Position numbers and translations under genes: made by a program
NCBI RefSeq assembly: GCF_001870435.1
Contig: NZ_MDDR01000034.1
Span: 620,001 to 684,000 of the forward strand
Length of the DNA: 64,000 nucleotides
Direction of reading: 5' to 3'
Origin: Pseudomonas costantinii
Lineage (GTDB): Bacteria > Pseudomonadota > Gammaproteobacteria > Pseudomonadales > Pseudomonadaceae
The notes under the pieces: generated by a model
What the model was told of the DNA's origin: nothing
The model's database searches: none
What the model saw: only the letters and a program-made list of their open reading frames with translations
In this document: positions 17,458 through 25,399 of the stretch, piece after piece
How positions within the stretch are numbered: position 1 is the first letter of the stretch
Layout of the letters: each line of letters starts with the position of its first letter

Positions 17458-17599
17458 TGATTCGGGGCAATGTCGAGAGTGGGCAAAGTCTGAAACTGCC
17501 GCTCCTACCTGCCCCGTCCCTTTGTTTCGCAGGACATTTCCGAGAGAATCCCAGCCGCTTGTGCCCTGCCTTTTCGGTGGCTAGTCTGCGTTCGTCACT

Positions 17600-17827
17600 G
17601 CCAACTCAGTGACCGGGTTTAGCAGCTCGAACGTTCAACATTGGGCGCACAAGCGCCATCTCTAGCATGGCGTTTTTTTCTTCCAACGCTTTATGGTGGC
17701 TGTGCGCAGGGCACCTTCGGGTGCGCCGGGTTCCCAATGTTCCGGCCTGCTAACCTGCGTACAGCTGCCACCCATTGTTTAGCAGCGATGGCTGTCGGCT
17801 CCAATTACCTACATTGGAGTTACCGCA
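17600..17827 (+). promoter_or_regulatory. Structured leader with attenuator-like alternative hairpins
   Basis: The 5' region of the DUF6124-like gene. A hairpin GGCGC-ACAA-GCGCC (17644-17657) shares its right arm with a second one, CGCCAT (17654-17659) pairing ATGGCG (17667-17672). The second is followed at once by seven T residues (17673-17679), the form of an intrinsic terminator. The two cannot form together. CTGCTAA (17747-17753) can pair with either of two TTAGCAG copies (17619-17625, 17779-17785). A UUCG-capped stem lies at 17711-17724. A last hairpin, CCAAT/ATTGG (17801-17817), covers the start of the GGAG ribosome site. Pairings were found by eye. Confidence 0.6.
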
Positions 17828-18028
17828 ATGAGCAAAGTAAAACCTGATCCGCCCCACCACTTTTTCACCCCCCACCCCGACCTCAGTCTTGAAGACGCCC
17901 TGGCTTACGCCTCAGACCTGCTCCACTGCGCCGAAGGGTTAAGTGATTCGCCCAAAGCCGCCGGCTACTTGATGGAGATGGCCAAGGTCATGGTGGACCG
18001 TTCACTGGACTGCATGAGTCCGCAGTAA
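17828..18028 (+). CDS. DUF6124-like small protein
   Basis: A 66-residue acidic-helical protein (MSKVKPDPPHHFFTPHPDLS, then an alpha-helical part with EDALAYASDLLHCAEGL and YLMEMAKVMVDRSLD). It resembles the DUF6124/DUF3077 small proteins that are abundant in pseudomonads and have no known function; this is from memory of the 'P.HLFTV.PD...EDALAHAS.LL' pattern. The ATG at 17828 follows GGAG at 17816-17819. The gene and its structured leader are bracketed by the two long palindromic repeats. Confidence 0.75.
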   Translation: MSKVKPDPPHHFFTPHPDLSLEDALAYASDLLHCAEGLSDSPKAAGYLMEMAKVMVDRSLDCMSPQ

Positions 18029-18078
18029 CCCTGTGGGAGACTCTATGGTTTGAGGGAGGCCCCCAACCTGCTTTTGCC

Positions 18079-18212
18079 GATCGTTCCCACGCTCTGCGTG
18101 GGAATGCATCCTGTGACGCTCTGCGTCACTTGGCGCAGGACCTTAACTGCCCGGCGACTTCGGGACGCGGAGCGTCCAGGGCGGCATTCCCACGCAGAGC
18201 GTGGGAACGATC
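18079..18212. repeat. Long palindromic interspersed repeat, copy 2
   Basis: A 134-bp element with the same inverted ends as copy 1 (GATCGTTCCCA ... TGGGAACGATC) and the same inner GACGCTCTGCGTC block. It is about 21 bp longer because of a different central segment. It begins 51 bp after the DUF6124-like gene. Confidence 0.85.
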
Positions 18213-18220
18213 AACTACCG

Positions 18221-18249
18221 CTTTCGCGAGCAAGCCCGCTCCCACATGG
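18221..18249. repeat. REP-like element
   Basis: Contains GCGAGCAAGCCCGCTCCCAC, the classic core of a Pseudomonas REP sequence. It lies between palindromic repeat copy 2 and the 3' end of the Lrp-type regulator gene. Confidence 0.65.
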
Positions 18250-18271
18250 GTTTTGCAGTGTTTTAAAGTCC

Positions 18272-18754
18272 TCAACCCGGCAAATGCCCCAGCGGCAACG
18301 CCCCTGGGGTTTTCACGGTCTGGATCGCGAAATTACTGCGGACATCCCTCACGCCCGGCAGCTTCAACAGACTGCCGGTGACAAACCGCTCATACCCGCG
18401 CAAATCCGGCACCACCACTTGCAACAGAAAGTCCGATTCCCCCGACACCAAAAATGCCGAGATCACCTCCGGCAGCGCCATCACGGCCTCGCGAAAGGCG
18501 TTGGCCTCGGTGTCGTTGTGCCGCTCCACCTTTACGCCCACAAACACCATCATCCCCAGGCCCACTTCATCGCGGTCGAGAGTGGCATGGTAGCCGCGAA
18601 TCACCCCGGCTTCTTCGAGCAGGCGCACACGCCTCAGGCAAGGTGAAGCGGACAGGCCGATCTCATCGGCGAGCTGCACGTTGCTCAGGCGACCATCGCG
18701 TTGCAGGGCTTCAAGAATCTTGCGGTCAAAAGCATCGAGTTTCAGGTTTGGCAT
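18272..18754 (-). CDS. Lrp/AsnC family transcriptional regulator
   Basis: A 160-residue regulator from the ATG at 18754. The N-terminal helix-turn-helix is typical: LDAFDRKILEALQRDGRLSN, then ADEIGLSASPCLRRVRLLEE. The C-terminal ligand-binding/dimer domain follows (about 65-150, with VSGESDFLLQVVVPDL). It is divergent from the LysE exporter gene across 126 bp, a common pairing in which the regulator senses an amino acid and controls its export. The ligand cannot be read from sequence. Confidence 0.9.
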   Translation of the reverse strand: MPNLKLDAFDRKILEALQRDGRLSNVQLADEIGLSASPCLRRVRLLEEAGVIRGYHATLDRDEVGLGMMVFVGVKVERHNDTEANAFREAVMALPEVISAFLVSGESDFLLQVVVPDLRGYERFVTGSLLKLPGVRDVRSNFAIQTVKTPGALPLGHLPG

Positions 18755-18880
18755 AAGTGAATGGCCGCAGTAGTGATTATTGGCAGACAGTGCCAAGACT
18801 AGACGCTTTTCTGGCTGACTACGCAAGCACCTGCCCCACCCTTCAACTCTAGAATTAGCCTACATTTGAGGAGGTGAAAC

Positions 18881-19510
18881 ATGGCGGAACTCTGGGTATT
18901 TCTGATGGCCCTTTCGGTGGTGTATCTGTTGCCGGGGCCGGACATGATCCTGCTGCTGCAAACCGGCGCCCGCCAGGGCAAAGCCTTGGCGCTGACCACG
19001 GCGATTGGCCTGGGGCTGGCCCGGGCGTGCCACGTGGCGCTGGCCGGTATGGGCTTGGCGACCTTGTTCAAGGTGGCACCATGGACGTTTGACGTGGTGC
19101 GCCTGGGTGGCGCGGCCTATCTGTTATGGCTGGGCGTGCAGTGCCTGCGCGCCAATATGCTGCCCGCCCTCGACTCGACCACGACTGCGACAACCGCCCA
19201 TGCCTGGCGCGCGGCATTCCAGCGTGGCCTGCTCACAAACCTGCTCAACCCCAAGGCGCTGCTGTTCTGTTCGGTGCTGCTGCCACAGTTCATCAACCCG
19301 CAGGCCGGGCCGGTGGCGGCGCAGTTTGCACTGTTGGGCGCGGTGCTGGTAGCGTTCGGTTTTATGTTCGATTGCTGCTACGCCCTGGCCGGTGCGCGTA
19401 TCGGCCACTGGCTGGCGCGCAATCGCTCGGCGCAGCGCGTGCAGCAGTGGTTGTTTGGCAGTCTTTTGATCGGTTTTGCGGTACGCCTCACCTTTGTGCA
19501 ACACGCCTGA
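18881..19510 (+). CDS. LysE family amino-acid exporter
   Basis: A 209-residue inner-membrane protein with six hydrophobic segments. The opening MALSVVYLLPGPDMILLLQ and TTAIGLGLARACHVALAG match the LysE/RhtB family (PGP motif in the first helix, G-x3-G in the second). A strong ribosome site, AGGAGGTGAAAC, stands directly before the ATG. The divergent Lrp-type regulator suggests control by its substrate. Confidence 0.9.
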   Translation: MAELWVFLMALSVVYLLPGPDMILLLQTGARQGKALALTTAIGLGLARACHVALAGMGLATLFKVAPWTFDVVRLGGAAYLLWLGVQCLRANMLPALDSTTTATTAHAWRAAFQRGLLTNLLNPKALLFCSVLLPQFINPQAGPVAAQFALLGAVLVAFGFMFDCCYALAGARIGHWLARNRSAQRVQQWLFGSLLIGFAVRLTFVQHA

Positions 19511-19588
19511 GCCGATCGGCGTATCACGGTCATCTTTTGTATCAAAGACGCGTGTAATATACGCCGCACTTAGCCAGGGATGCTCACC

Positions 19589-22500
19589 ATGTTCGATTCG
19601 TTGAAAGCGATCAGCCGCCGTATTGTCGGTGCGTTATTGACTGTGGTGAGGGTCGTGTTCGGTCAATGGCAACCGCCGTTCTGGCTGCAGACTATCGGCC
19701 ATGGCCTGGCAAACCTTGGCCGTAAGGCGCGCGCTTATCCGCGCCAGGCCGGTGCCGGGGTGTTGGGCCTGGTGCTGCTGGCCGCTGCGGGCTTCTACGG
19801 TTGGCAGTGGTATTCCCACCTGCCGCAGCCGCATACCGTCGGCTATTCGCTGCACAAACCGAACCTGACTGATTACACCCAACAAACACCGCTTGTGGAT
19901 AACTTGCAGGTGCGTTTCGCCGAGTCCGTGGCCCCGCTGGCGGCGATTGGCAAACCGGTCACCGAAGGCATCAGCCTCAAACCTGGCGTGGCTGGCGCCT
20001 GGCGCTGGGTAGATGACCGCACACTGGTTTTCGTGCCGGAAAAAGACTGGCCCATCGACGCCCATTACACCCTCGACCTGGCGAAGAAAGACCTGCTGGC
20101 CGACGGCGTGCTGCTCAGCCAGTACAGCAGTCAGTTTTCCACCCAACCGTTCCGCGCCACCCTGGCGCAAAACGAGCTGTACCAGGACCCGTCCAACCCG
20201 ACGCTGAAGCAACTGGTAGCGACCTTCCATTTTTCCCACCCGGTCGATGAGGAAAACCTACGCAAGCGCGTCTCGGTGACCCTCGGCAAAGGCCTCGCCT
20301 ACCGTGACGCCCAGTTGCCCAACCGCCCGGAAATTACGTTTGACGATAAAAAACTCAACGCGTACGTACGTTCCGCCGCCCTGGCCACCCCGCTGGAAAG
20401 TACCCCGGTCAGCGCCAAGCTCGACGAAGGTATCAAGGCCCGCGACGGCGGCAACGCCAGCACTGCCCCGCTGATCTCGGAAGTTACCGTGCCCGGCCGT
20501 TATCGCCTGACCTTTACCGGCGCCGAAGTGAGTTTTGTCGACAATGAACGCGGCGAACCCGAGCCGGTGCTGATGTTCAGCAGTTCCAGCGCCGTAGCCG
20601 ATGACACCATCGCAGGCAAGGTCCAGGCCTGGCTGCTACCGGAAAAAGCCAAGGACGACACGCGCCCCTATAACAGCAACGACATCGACGACGCCCTGCT
20701 GGCCCGCAGCACCAAGGTAACTCTGACCCACGTGCCCAGCGTCGAGCCGCTGAACACCCTGCACGCCTTCAAATTCAAGGCCCCCGCCGGTCGCGCCCTT
20801 TATGTTCGGGTACCGGCCAATCTGGAAGCCATCGGCGGCTATCTGGCGAAAAATCCTACTGCATCGCTGATCAGCATGCCGGCGTATCCGCGCACGTTGC
20901 AGTTCCTGTCTGACGGCGCGTTGCTCAGCCTGAATGGCGAAAAACGCCTGGGCTTCATGGCCCGTGGTGTGCCCGGCGCCCATGTGGAAATCGCCCGCCT
21001 GCTGCCCAACCAGTTGCAACACTTGGTGGACCAGAGCAGCGGCAGCTTCGCGCGGCCGAATTTCGGCAATGAATACTTCGACCGTATGGTTGAGCGCCAG
21101 TCCCTGGACATCCCGCTGTCGTCCGCCGACCCGGCAAAAACCGTCTACGACAACGTCGACCTCAGCCACTACCTCACCGCCAACGGCGGGCGGCGCGGCA
21201 TTTTCGTCCTCAAGCTCAGCCCTCAGGATGACCCGGCCGAGCGCACGTTCGACTACTCGCGCAGCAGCACCAGCGACCTGCGTTTTATCGTGGTGACTGA
21301 CCTCGGCATCATCGCCAAACGCTCCAGTGACGGCAGCCATGATGTGTACGTGCAGTCCATCGGCAACGGTTCGCCGGTGTCCGACGCGCAGGTCGACATC
21401 ATTGGTCGTAACGGTTTGCCGGTCAGCAGCGGCCGCACCGATGCCGAAGGCCACGCGCATTTCGCCAAGCTGGATGAACTGCGCCGTGAGAAAACGCCGC
21501 TGATGTATGTGGTCACTCGCGGCAACGACCAATCGTTCCTGCCGATTGCCCGTCAGTCCCAGCAGTTGGACTTGTCGCGCTTTGATGTAGGCGGCTTGGA
21601 AGAAGACGGTGCGATCAATCGCCTCAGCGCTTATCTGTTCACCGACCGTGGCCTGTACCGGCCAGGCGAGACCGCGCACCTGGGCATGATCGTGCGCAGC
21701 GGCGATTGGAAAGGTGCCCTGCAAGGCCTGCCGGTGGAGCTGCAAATCACCGACCCACGGGGCCTGGAAGTGATTCGCCAACCGCTGAAGCTGTCCACCA
21801 GCGGTTTTGAAACTTTTGATTTCCCGAGCAGTGAAGTCGCCCCCGCCGGGGATTACACCGCGACATTGCAATTGATCGGCGAGAAACAGACCCGCACCGA
21901 TCTGGGAAGCGTCAGCTTCAAGGTCCGCGACTTTGAGCCGGACCGCATGAAGGTCAGCCTGAGCCTGCACGACACACCCGTGTTGGGCTGGATTCCACCG
22001 GACCAAGTGGTGGCCAAAGTCACCGCGATGCATCTGTTCGGCGCTCCAGCGGCCGGCCGTCGCGTCACCGCCAAAATGTCCCTGAGCCCGACACTCGCGG
22101 CGTTCGACCGCTACCCCGATTACCGTTTCCGCCTCAACGACACTCTGGAAGAGGCGAGCACCGAAGACTTGGCCGAAACCACCGTCGACGACAACGGCCA
22201 GGCCGTGCTCGACCTCAACTTGCAACGCTTCGCCAACAGCACCTATCGCCTGCAAGTGATGACCCAAGTGTTCGAGGCCGAGGGCGGCCGTAACGTCGCA
22301 GCACAAAGTGCGCTGTTGGTGTCGTCCGCGCCCTACCTGGTGGGTGTGAAAAGTCAGGATTCGCTGTCGTACGTCGCCAAGGACGCCCCGCGCCAGGTGC
22401 AATGGCTGGCCGTCGCGCCGGACCTTACGCCGTTGGCGGTAGACGGCCTGACCAGTGAAGTGGTCGAGCACCGCTACGTGTCGGTGCTGGTGAAACAGTC

Positions 22501-25399
22501 CAACGGCACCTACAAGTACGAGTCGCGTATCAAGAACATCAGCCAGCCGGCCTCGCCGTTGGTGATGACTAAAGACGGCGCCCAGCAGGCCCTGAACACG
22601 GGTACACCGGGTGATTTCACCCTGCAACTCAAAGACGCCAACGGTAACTTGCTCAACCAGATCGACTACAGCGTGGCAGGCCGCGGAAACACCTCGCGCT
22701 CCCTGGAACGCAACGCCGAGCTGCAACTGCGCCTGGATAAACGCAGCTATGCCACCGGTGATGAGATTGCGATCAGCATCCGTGCGCCGTACACCGGCGC
22801 CGGCTTGATCACCATTGAGCGCGACAAGGTCTACACCCAGCAGTGGTTCAAGGCCGACAGCACCAACAGCGTGCAACATATCCGCGTGCCGGCGGGGCTT
22901 GAGGGCAATGCCTACGTCAACGTGCAGTTTGTGCGGGATATGGGTTCGGCTGAGGTGTATATGAGCCCGCTGTCCTACGGTGTGGTGCCGTTCAGCATCA
23001 ACCTGGATGCGCGGCGCATGGCGCTGAAGGTTGAAGGCCCGGCGAAGATCGAGCCGGGGCAAACCCTGGACATCAAGGTCACTGCCGACCGCCCAGGCCG
23101 CGCGGTGGTCTATGCGGTGGACGAAGGTATCCTGCAAGTGGCGCGCTACCAGACGCCGGACCCGTTGGGCTTCTTCTTCCAGAAGCGTGCGTTGGAAGTC
23201 GGCACCAGTCAGATTCTTGATTTGATCCTGCCGGAATTCAGCCGCCTGCTCAGTGGGGCCGCACCCGGTGGCGATACGGAAGGTGCCCTGGCCAATCATC
23301 TCAACCCATTCAAACGTAAACACCAGCCGCCGGTGGCCTGGTGGTCTGGGCTGGTGGACCTGCCAGTCGGAGAGACGGTACTGCATTACCAAGTGCCCGA
23401 CAGCTTCAACGGCAAGCTGCACCTGTTTGCGGTGGCGGTGGATGCCGACAGCGTGGGTGTGAGCGAGGCCAATACCGACGTGCGCGGGCCGATTGTGATC
23501 ACGCCAAACGTACCGGCTTTTGTCGCGCCGGGGGATGTGTTCAACGTAAGTGCCGGGGTATTCAGCAACCTCGACGCAGCGGCGGACGTGAAATTTGAAG
23601 TGCAGACCAGCGACGGCCTGAATGTGCAGGGCGACAAAGGCAGCACCTTATCGCTGCAACCGCGCAAAGAAGGCACCGCCGAGTTCAAGATCAAGGTCGG
23701 CGAAACCCTCGGCTCGGCGGATCTGCGCTTTATCGCTGTGTTGCCGGATGGCAAGCGTATCCAGGTGGCGGAAACCACTTCGATCCGCCCACTGAGCGAA
23801 CACCGCGTGGCCCTGAGCCTGGGGCGTTTCGACAGCGCCAGCAAAGAACTGAAACCCACGCGCGAACTGTTCAGCCAACTGCGTGACGTGCAGTTGGGCG
23901 TTGCGGCCTCGCCGCTGGTGTGGGCCAACGGCCTCAAACATTACTTGGATGACTACGGCTACGCCTGCACCGAGCAACTGGTGTCCAAGGCCATGCCTGC
24001 GTTGATCTGGGGCGGCAACGCGCCGCAAGCCGAACAAGCCTTCAGCAGTGCGGTGCGCATGCTGCGCCAACGTCAGAACCAGGCCGGTGGCTTCGGTTTG
24101 TGGGCGGCCAACCCTGATGTGGCGCCGTATGCCAGCCTGTACGCCACCGACTTCCTGATCGAAGCCAAGGAGCGCGGGCTGCCGGTGCCGGAAGACCTGC
24201 TGGTACGCTCCAACGCGTACCTGACAGACCTAGCCAACGGCCCGAGCGAAGGCCTGTCGGAATTGCGCAACCGTGCCTACGCCAGTTACCTGCTGAGCCG
24301 TCAGGGAATTCTGGTGAGCGGCGCCTTGAGCGATATCCGCGAGCGCTACGAGAGTTACTTCAAAGACACTTGGCAGAACGACATTGGTGCCGCTTATCTG
24401 GCCGCCAGCTACAAGCTGCTCAAGCAGGATCGCCAGGCCGATACGCTGTTCCGCAAGATTCCATGGCGTTCGCTTGTGGATAAGTGGGACAGCGACGGTC
24501 TGTATTACGACCCGTTGGTGCACGATGCCGAACACCTGCACCTGCTGGCCCGCCACTTCCCCGAGATGCTGGACGATGTGCCGGCGGCGCTACTGGATAA
24601 ACTCGGCAAACGCCTGAATGAACAGCGCTACAACTCACTGTCGGCAGCGCTGTTACTGCGGGCCTTGGACAACTACGGCCAGCGTGCACAGAGCGACATG
24701 ACCCTCAAGGCCACCGCCTGGTTGGGTGACAAGCAGCAACAATTGCTGGAGATGGCCGGTCAGCCACCGCGCGCCGCCGTGCCGGGCGCCACGCAGAAGC
24801 TGGTGATGGAGAAAACCGCCGGCCCGGCCGCGTTCTACATGCTCAGCGAAGCCGGTTTCGATAAGGGTGCCAAGCTCAAGCCGATCAACAATGGCCTGGA
24901 AATCATCCACGAGTACCTCGACCTCAAAGGTGAGCCGGTGAGCAAGGTGGCGGTGGGTGATGAGTTCCTGGTGCGCTTGCGCCTGCGGGCTACCGACCGT
25001 GACCAAGTGCAACAAGTGGCCGTGGTCGACCTACTGCCGGGGGGTGTCGAGCCTGTGTATAACTTGCCGCCAGAGCCGGAAGCTGCCAGCACTGACGAAG
25101 CTGAGGGCGACGATTCCGGCGACGTAGAGACCAGCGAAGACAGTGAAGAAGCTGACGCCTGGCAAGCGCCGATCGGCGAAACCGAGTTGAGCAACTGGCA
25201 GCCGGACTACGTCGATGTGCGTGATGATCGAGTGGTGTTGTATGGCACCGCACTGCGCGATGTGGGCACCTTCGTTTATCGCGTACGCGCCACCAACGCA
25301 GGAACGTTCAATACGCCACCGGCCTACGCCGAGGGTATGTACGAAACCACCCTGCAAGGGCGCGGCAAAGTAGGCCAGCTTGAAATTACCAAGCCTTAA
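19589..25399 (+). CDS. Membrane-anchored alpha-2-macroglobulin family protein
   Basis: About 1,936 residues, larger than the 1,500-1,650 typical of bacterial family members. It has one N-terminal membrane segment (about 60-78, GVLGLVLLAAAGFYGWQW) and no lipobox, so it is probably tethered in the inner membrane facing the periplasm. Many Ig-like macroglobulin domains follow. The thioester motif CTEQ (Cys about 1460, in YGYACTEQLVSK) is intact, followed by the alpha-helical thioester domain. Near the C-terminus is an acidic stretch (EAEGDDSGDVETSEDSEEAD). The family traps proteases that breach the envelope. It is followed, with a 20-base overlap, by pbpC, the usual partner. An ATG at 19580 is also possible. 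Confidence 0.92.
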   Translation: MFDSLKAISRRIVGALLTVVRVVFGQWQPPFWLQTIGHGLANLGRKARAYPRQAGAGVLGLVLLAAAGFYGWQWYSHLPQPHTVGYSLHKPNLTDYTQQTPLVDNLQVRFAESVAPLAAIGKPVTEGISLKPGVAGAWRWVDDRTLVFVPEKDWPIDAHYTLDLAKKDLLADGVLLSQYSSQFSTQPFRATLAQNELYQDPSNPTLKQLVATFHFSHPVDEENLRKRVSVTLGKGLAYRDAQLPNRPEITFDDKKLNAYVRSAALATPLESTPVSAKLDEGIKARDGGNASTAPLISEVTVPGRYRLTFTGAEVSFVDNERGEPEPVLMFSSSSAVADDTIAGKVQAWLLPEKAKDDTRPYNSNDIDDALLARSTKVTLTHVPSVEPLNTLHAFKFKAPAGRALYVRVPANLEAIGGYLAKNPTASLISMPAYPRTLQFLSDGALLSLNGEKRLGFMARGVPGAHVEIARLLPNQLQHLVDQSSGSFARPNFGNEYFDRMVERQSLDIPLSSADPAKTVYDNVDLSHYLTANGGRRGIFVLKLSPQDDPAERTFDYSRSSTSDLRFIVVTDLGIIAKRSSDGSHDVYVQSIGNGSPVSDAQVDIIGRNGLPVSSGRTDAEGHAHFAKLDELRREKTPLMYVVTRGNDQSFLPIARQSQQLDLSRFDVGGLEEDGAINRLSAYLFTDRGLYRPGETAHLGMIVRSGDWKGALQGLPVELQITDPRGLEVIRQPLKLSTSGFETFDFPSSEVAPAGDYTATLQLIGEKQTRTDLGSVSFKVRDFEPDRMKVSLSLHDTPVLGWIPPDQVVAKVTAMHLFGAPAAGRRVTAKMSLSPTLAAFDRYPDYRFRLNDTLEEASTEDLAETTVDDNGQAVLDLNLQRFANSTYRLQVMTQVFEAEGGRNVAAQSALLVSSAPYLVGVKSQDSLSYVAKDAPRQVQWLAVAPDLTPLAVDGLTSEVVEHRYVSVLVKQSNGTYKYESRIKNISQPASPLVMTKDGAQQALNTGTPGDFTLQLKDANGNLLNQIDYSVAGRGNTSRSLERNAELQLRLDKRSYATGDEIAISIRAPYTGAGLITIERDKVYTQQWFKADSTNSVQHIRVPAGLEGNAYVNVQFVRDMGSAEVYMSPLSYGVVPFSINLDARRMALKVEGPAKIEPGQTLDIKVTADRPGRAVVYAVDEGILQVARYQTPDPLGFFFQKRALEVGTSQILDLILPEFSRLLSGAAPGGDTEGALANHLNPFKRKHQPPVAWWSGLVDLPVGETVLHYQVPDSFNGKLHLFAVAVDADSVGVSEANTDVRGPIVITPNVPAFVAPGDVFNVSAGVFSNLDAAADVKFEVQTSDGLNVQGDKGSTLSLQPRKEGTAEFKIKVGETLGSADLRFIAVLPDGKRIQVAETTSIRPLSEHRVALSLGRFDSASKELKPTRELFSQLRDVQLGVAASPLVWANGLKHYLDDYGYACTEQLVSKAMPALIWGGNAPQAEQAFSSAVRMLRQRQNQAGGFGLWAANPDVAPYASLYATDFLIEAKERGLPVPEDLLVRSNAYLTDLANGPSEGLSELRNRAYASYLLSRQGILVSGALSDIRERYESYFKDTWQNDIGAAYLAASYKLLKQDRQADTLFRKIPWRSLVDKWDSDGLYYDPLVHDAEHLHLLARHFPEMLDDVPAALLDKLGKRLNEQRYNSLSAALLLRALDNYGQRAQSDMTLKATAWLGDKQQQLLEMAGQPPRAAVPGATQKLVMEKTAGPAAFYMLSEAGFDKGAKLKPINNGLEIIHEYLDLKGEPVSKVAVGDEFLVRLRLRATDRDQVQQVAVVDLLPGGVEPVYNLPPEPEAASTDEAEGDDSGDVETSEDSEEADAWQAPIGETELSNWQPDYVDVRDDRVVLYGTALRDVGTFVYRVRATNAGTFNTPPAYAEGMYETTLQGRGKVGQLEITKP

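Noticed and set aside
20636..23422. 928-codon open frame on the minus strand inside the macroglobulin gene
   Set aside because: It is a shadow of a long GC-rich gene: composition is rich in His, Gln and Arg with no domain, while the plus-strand frame has clear family features.
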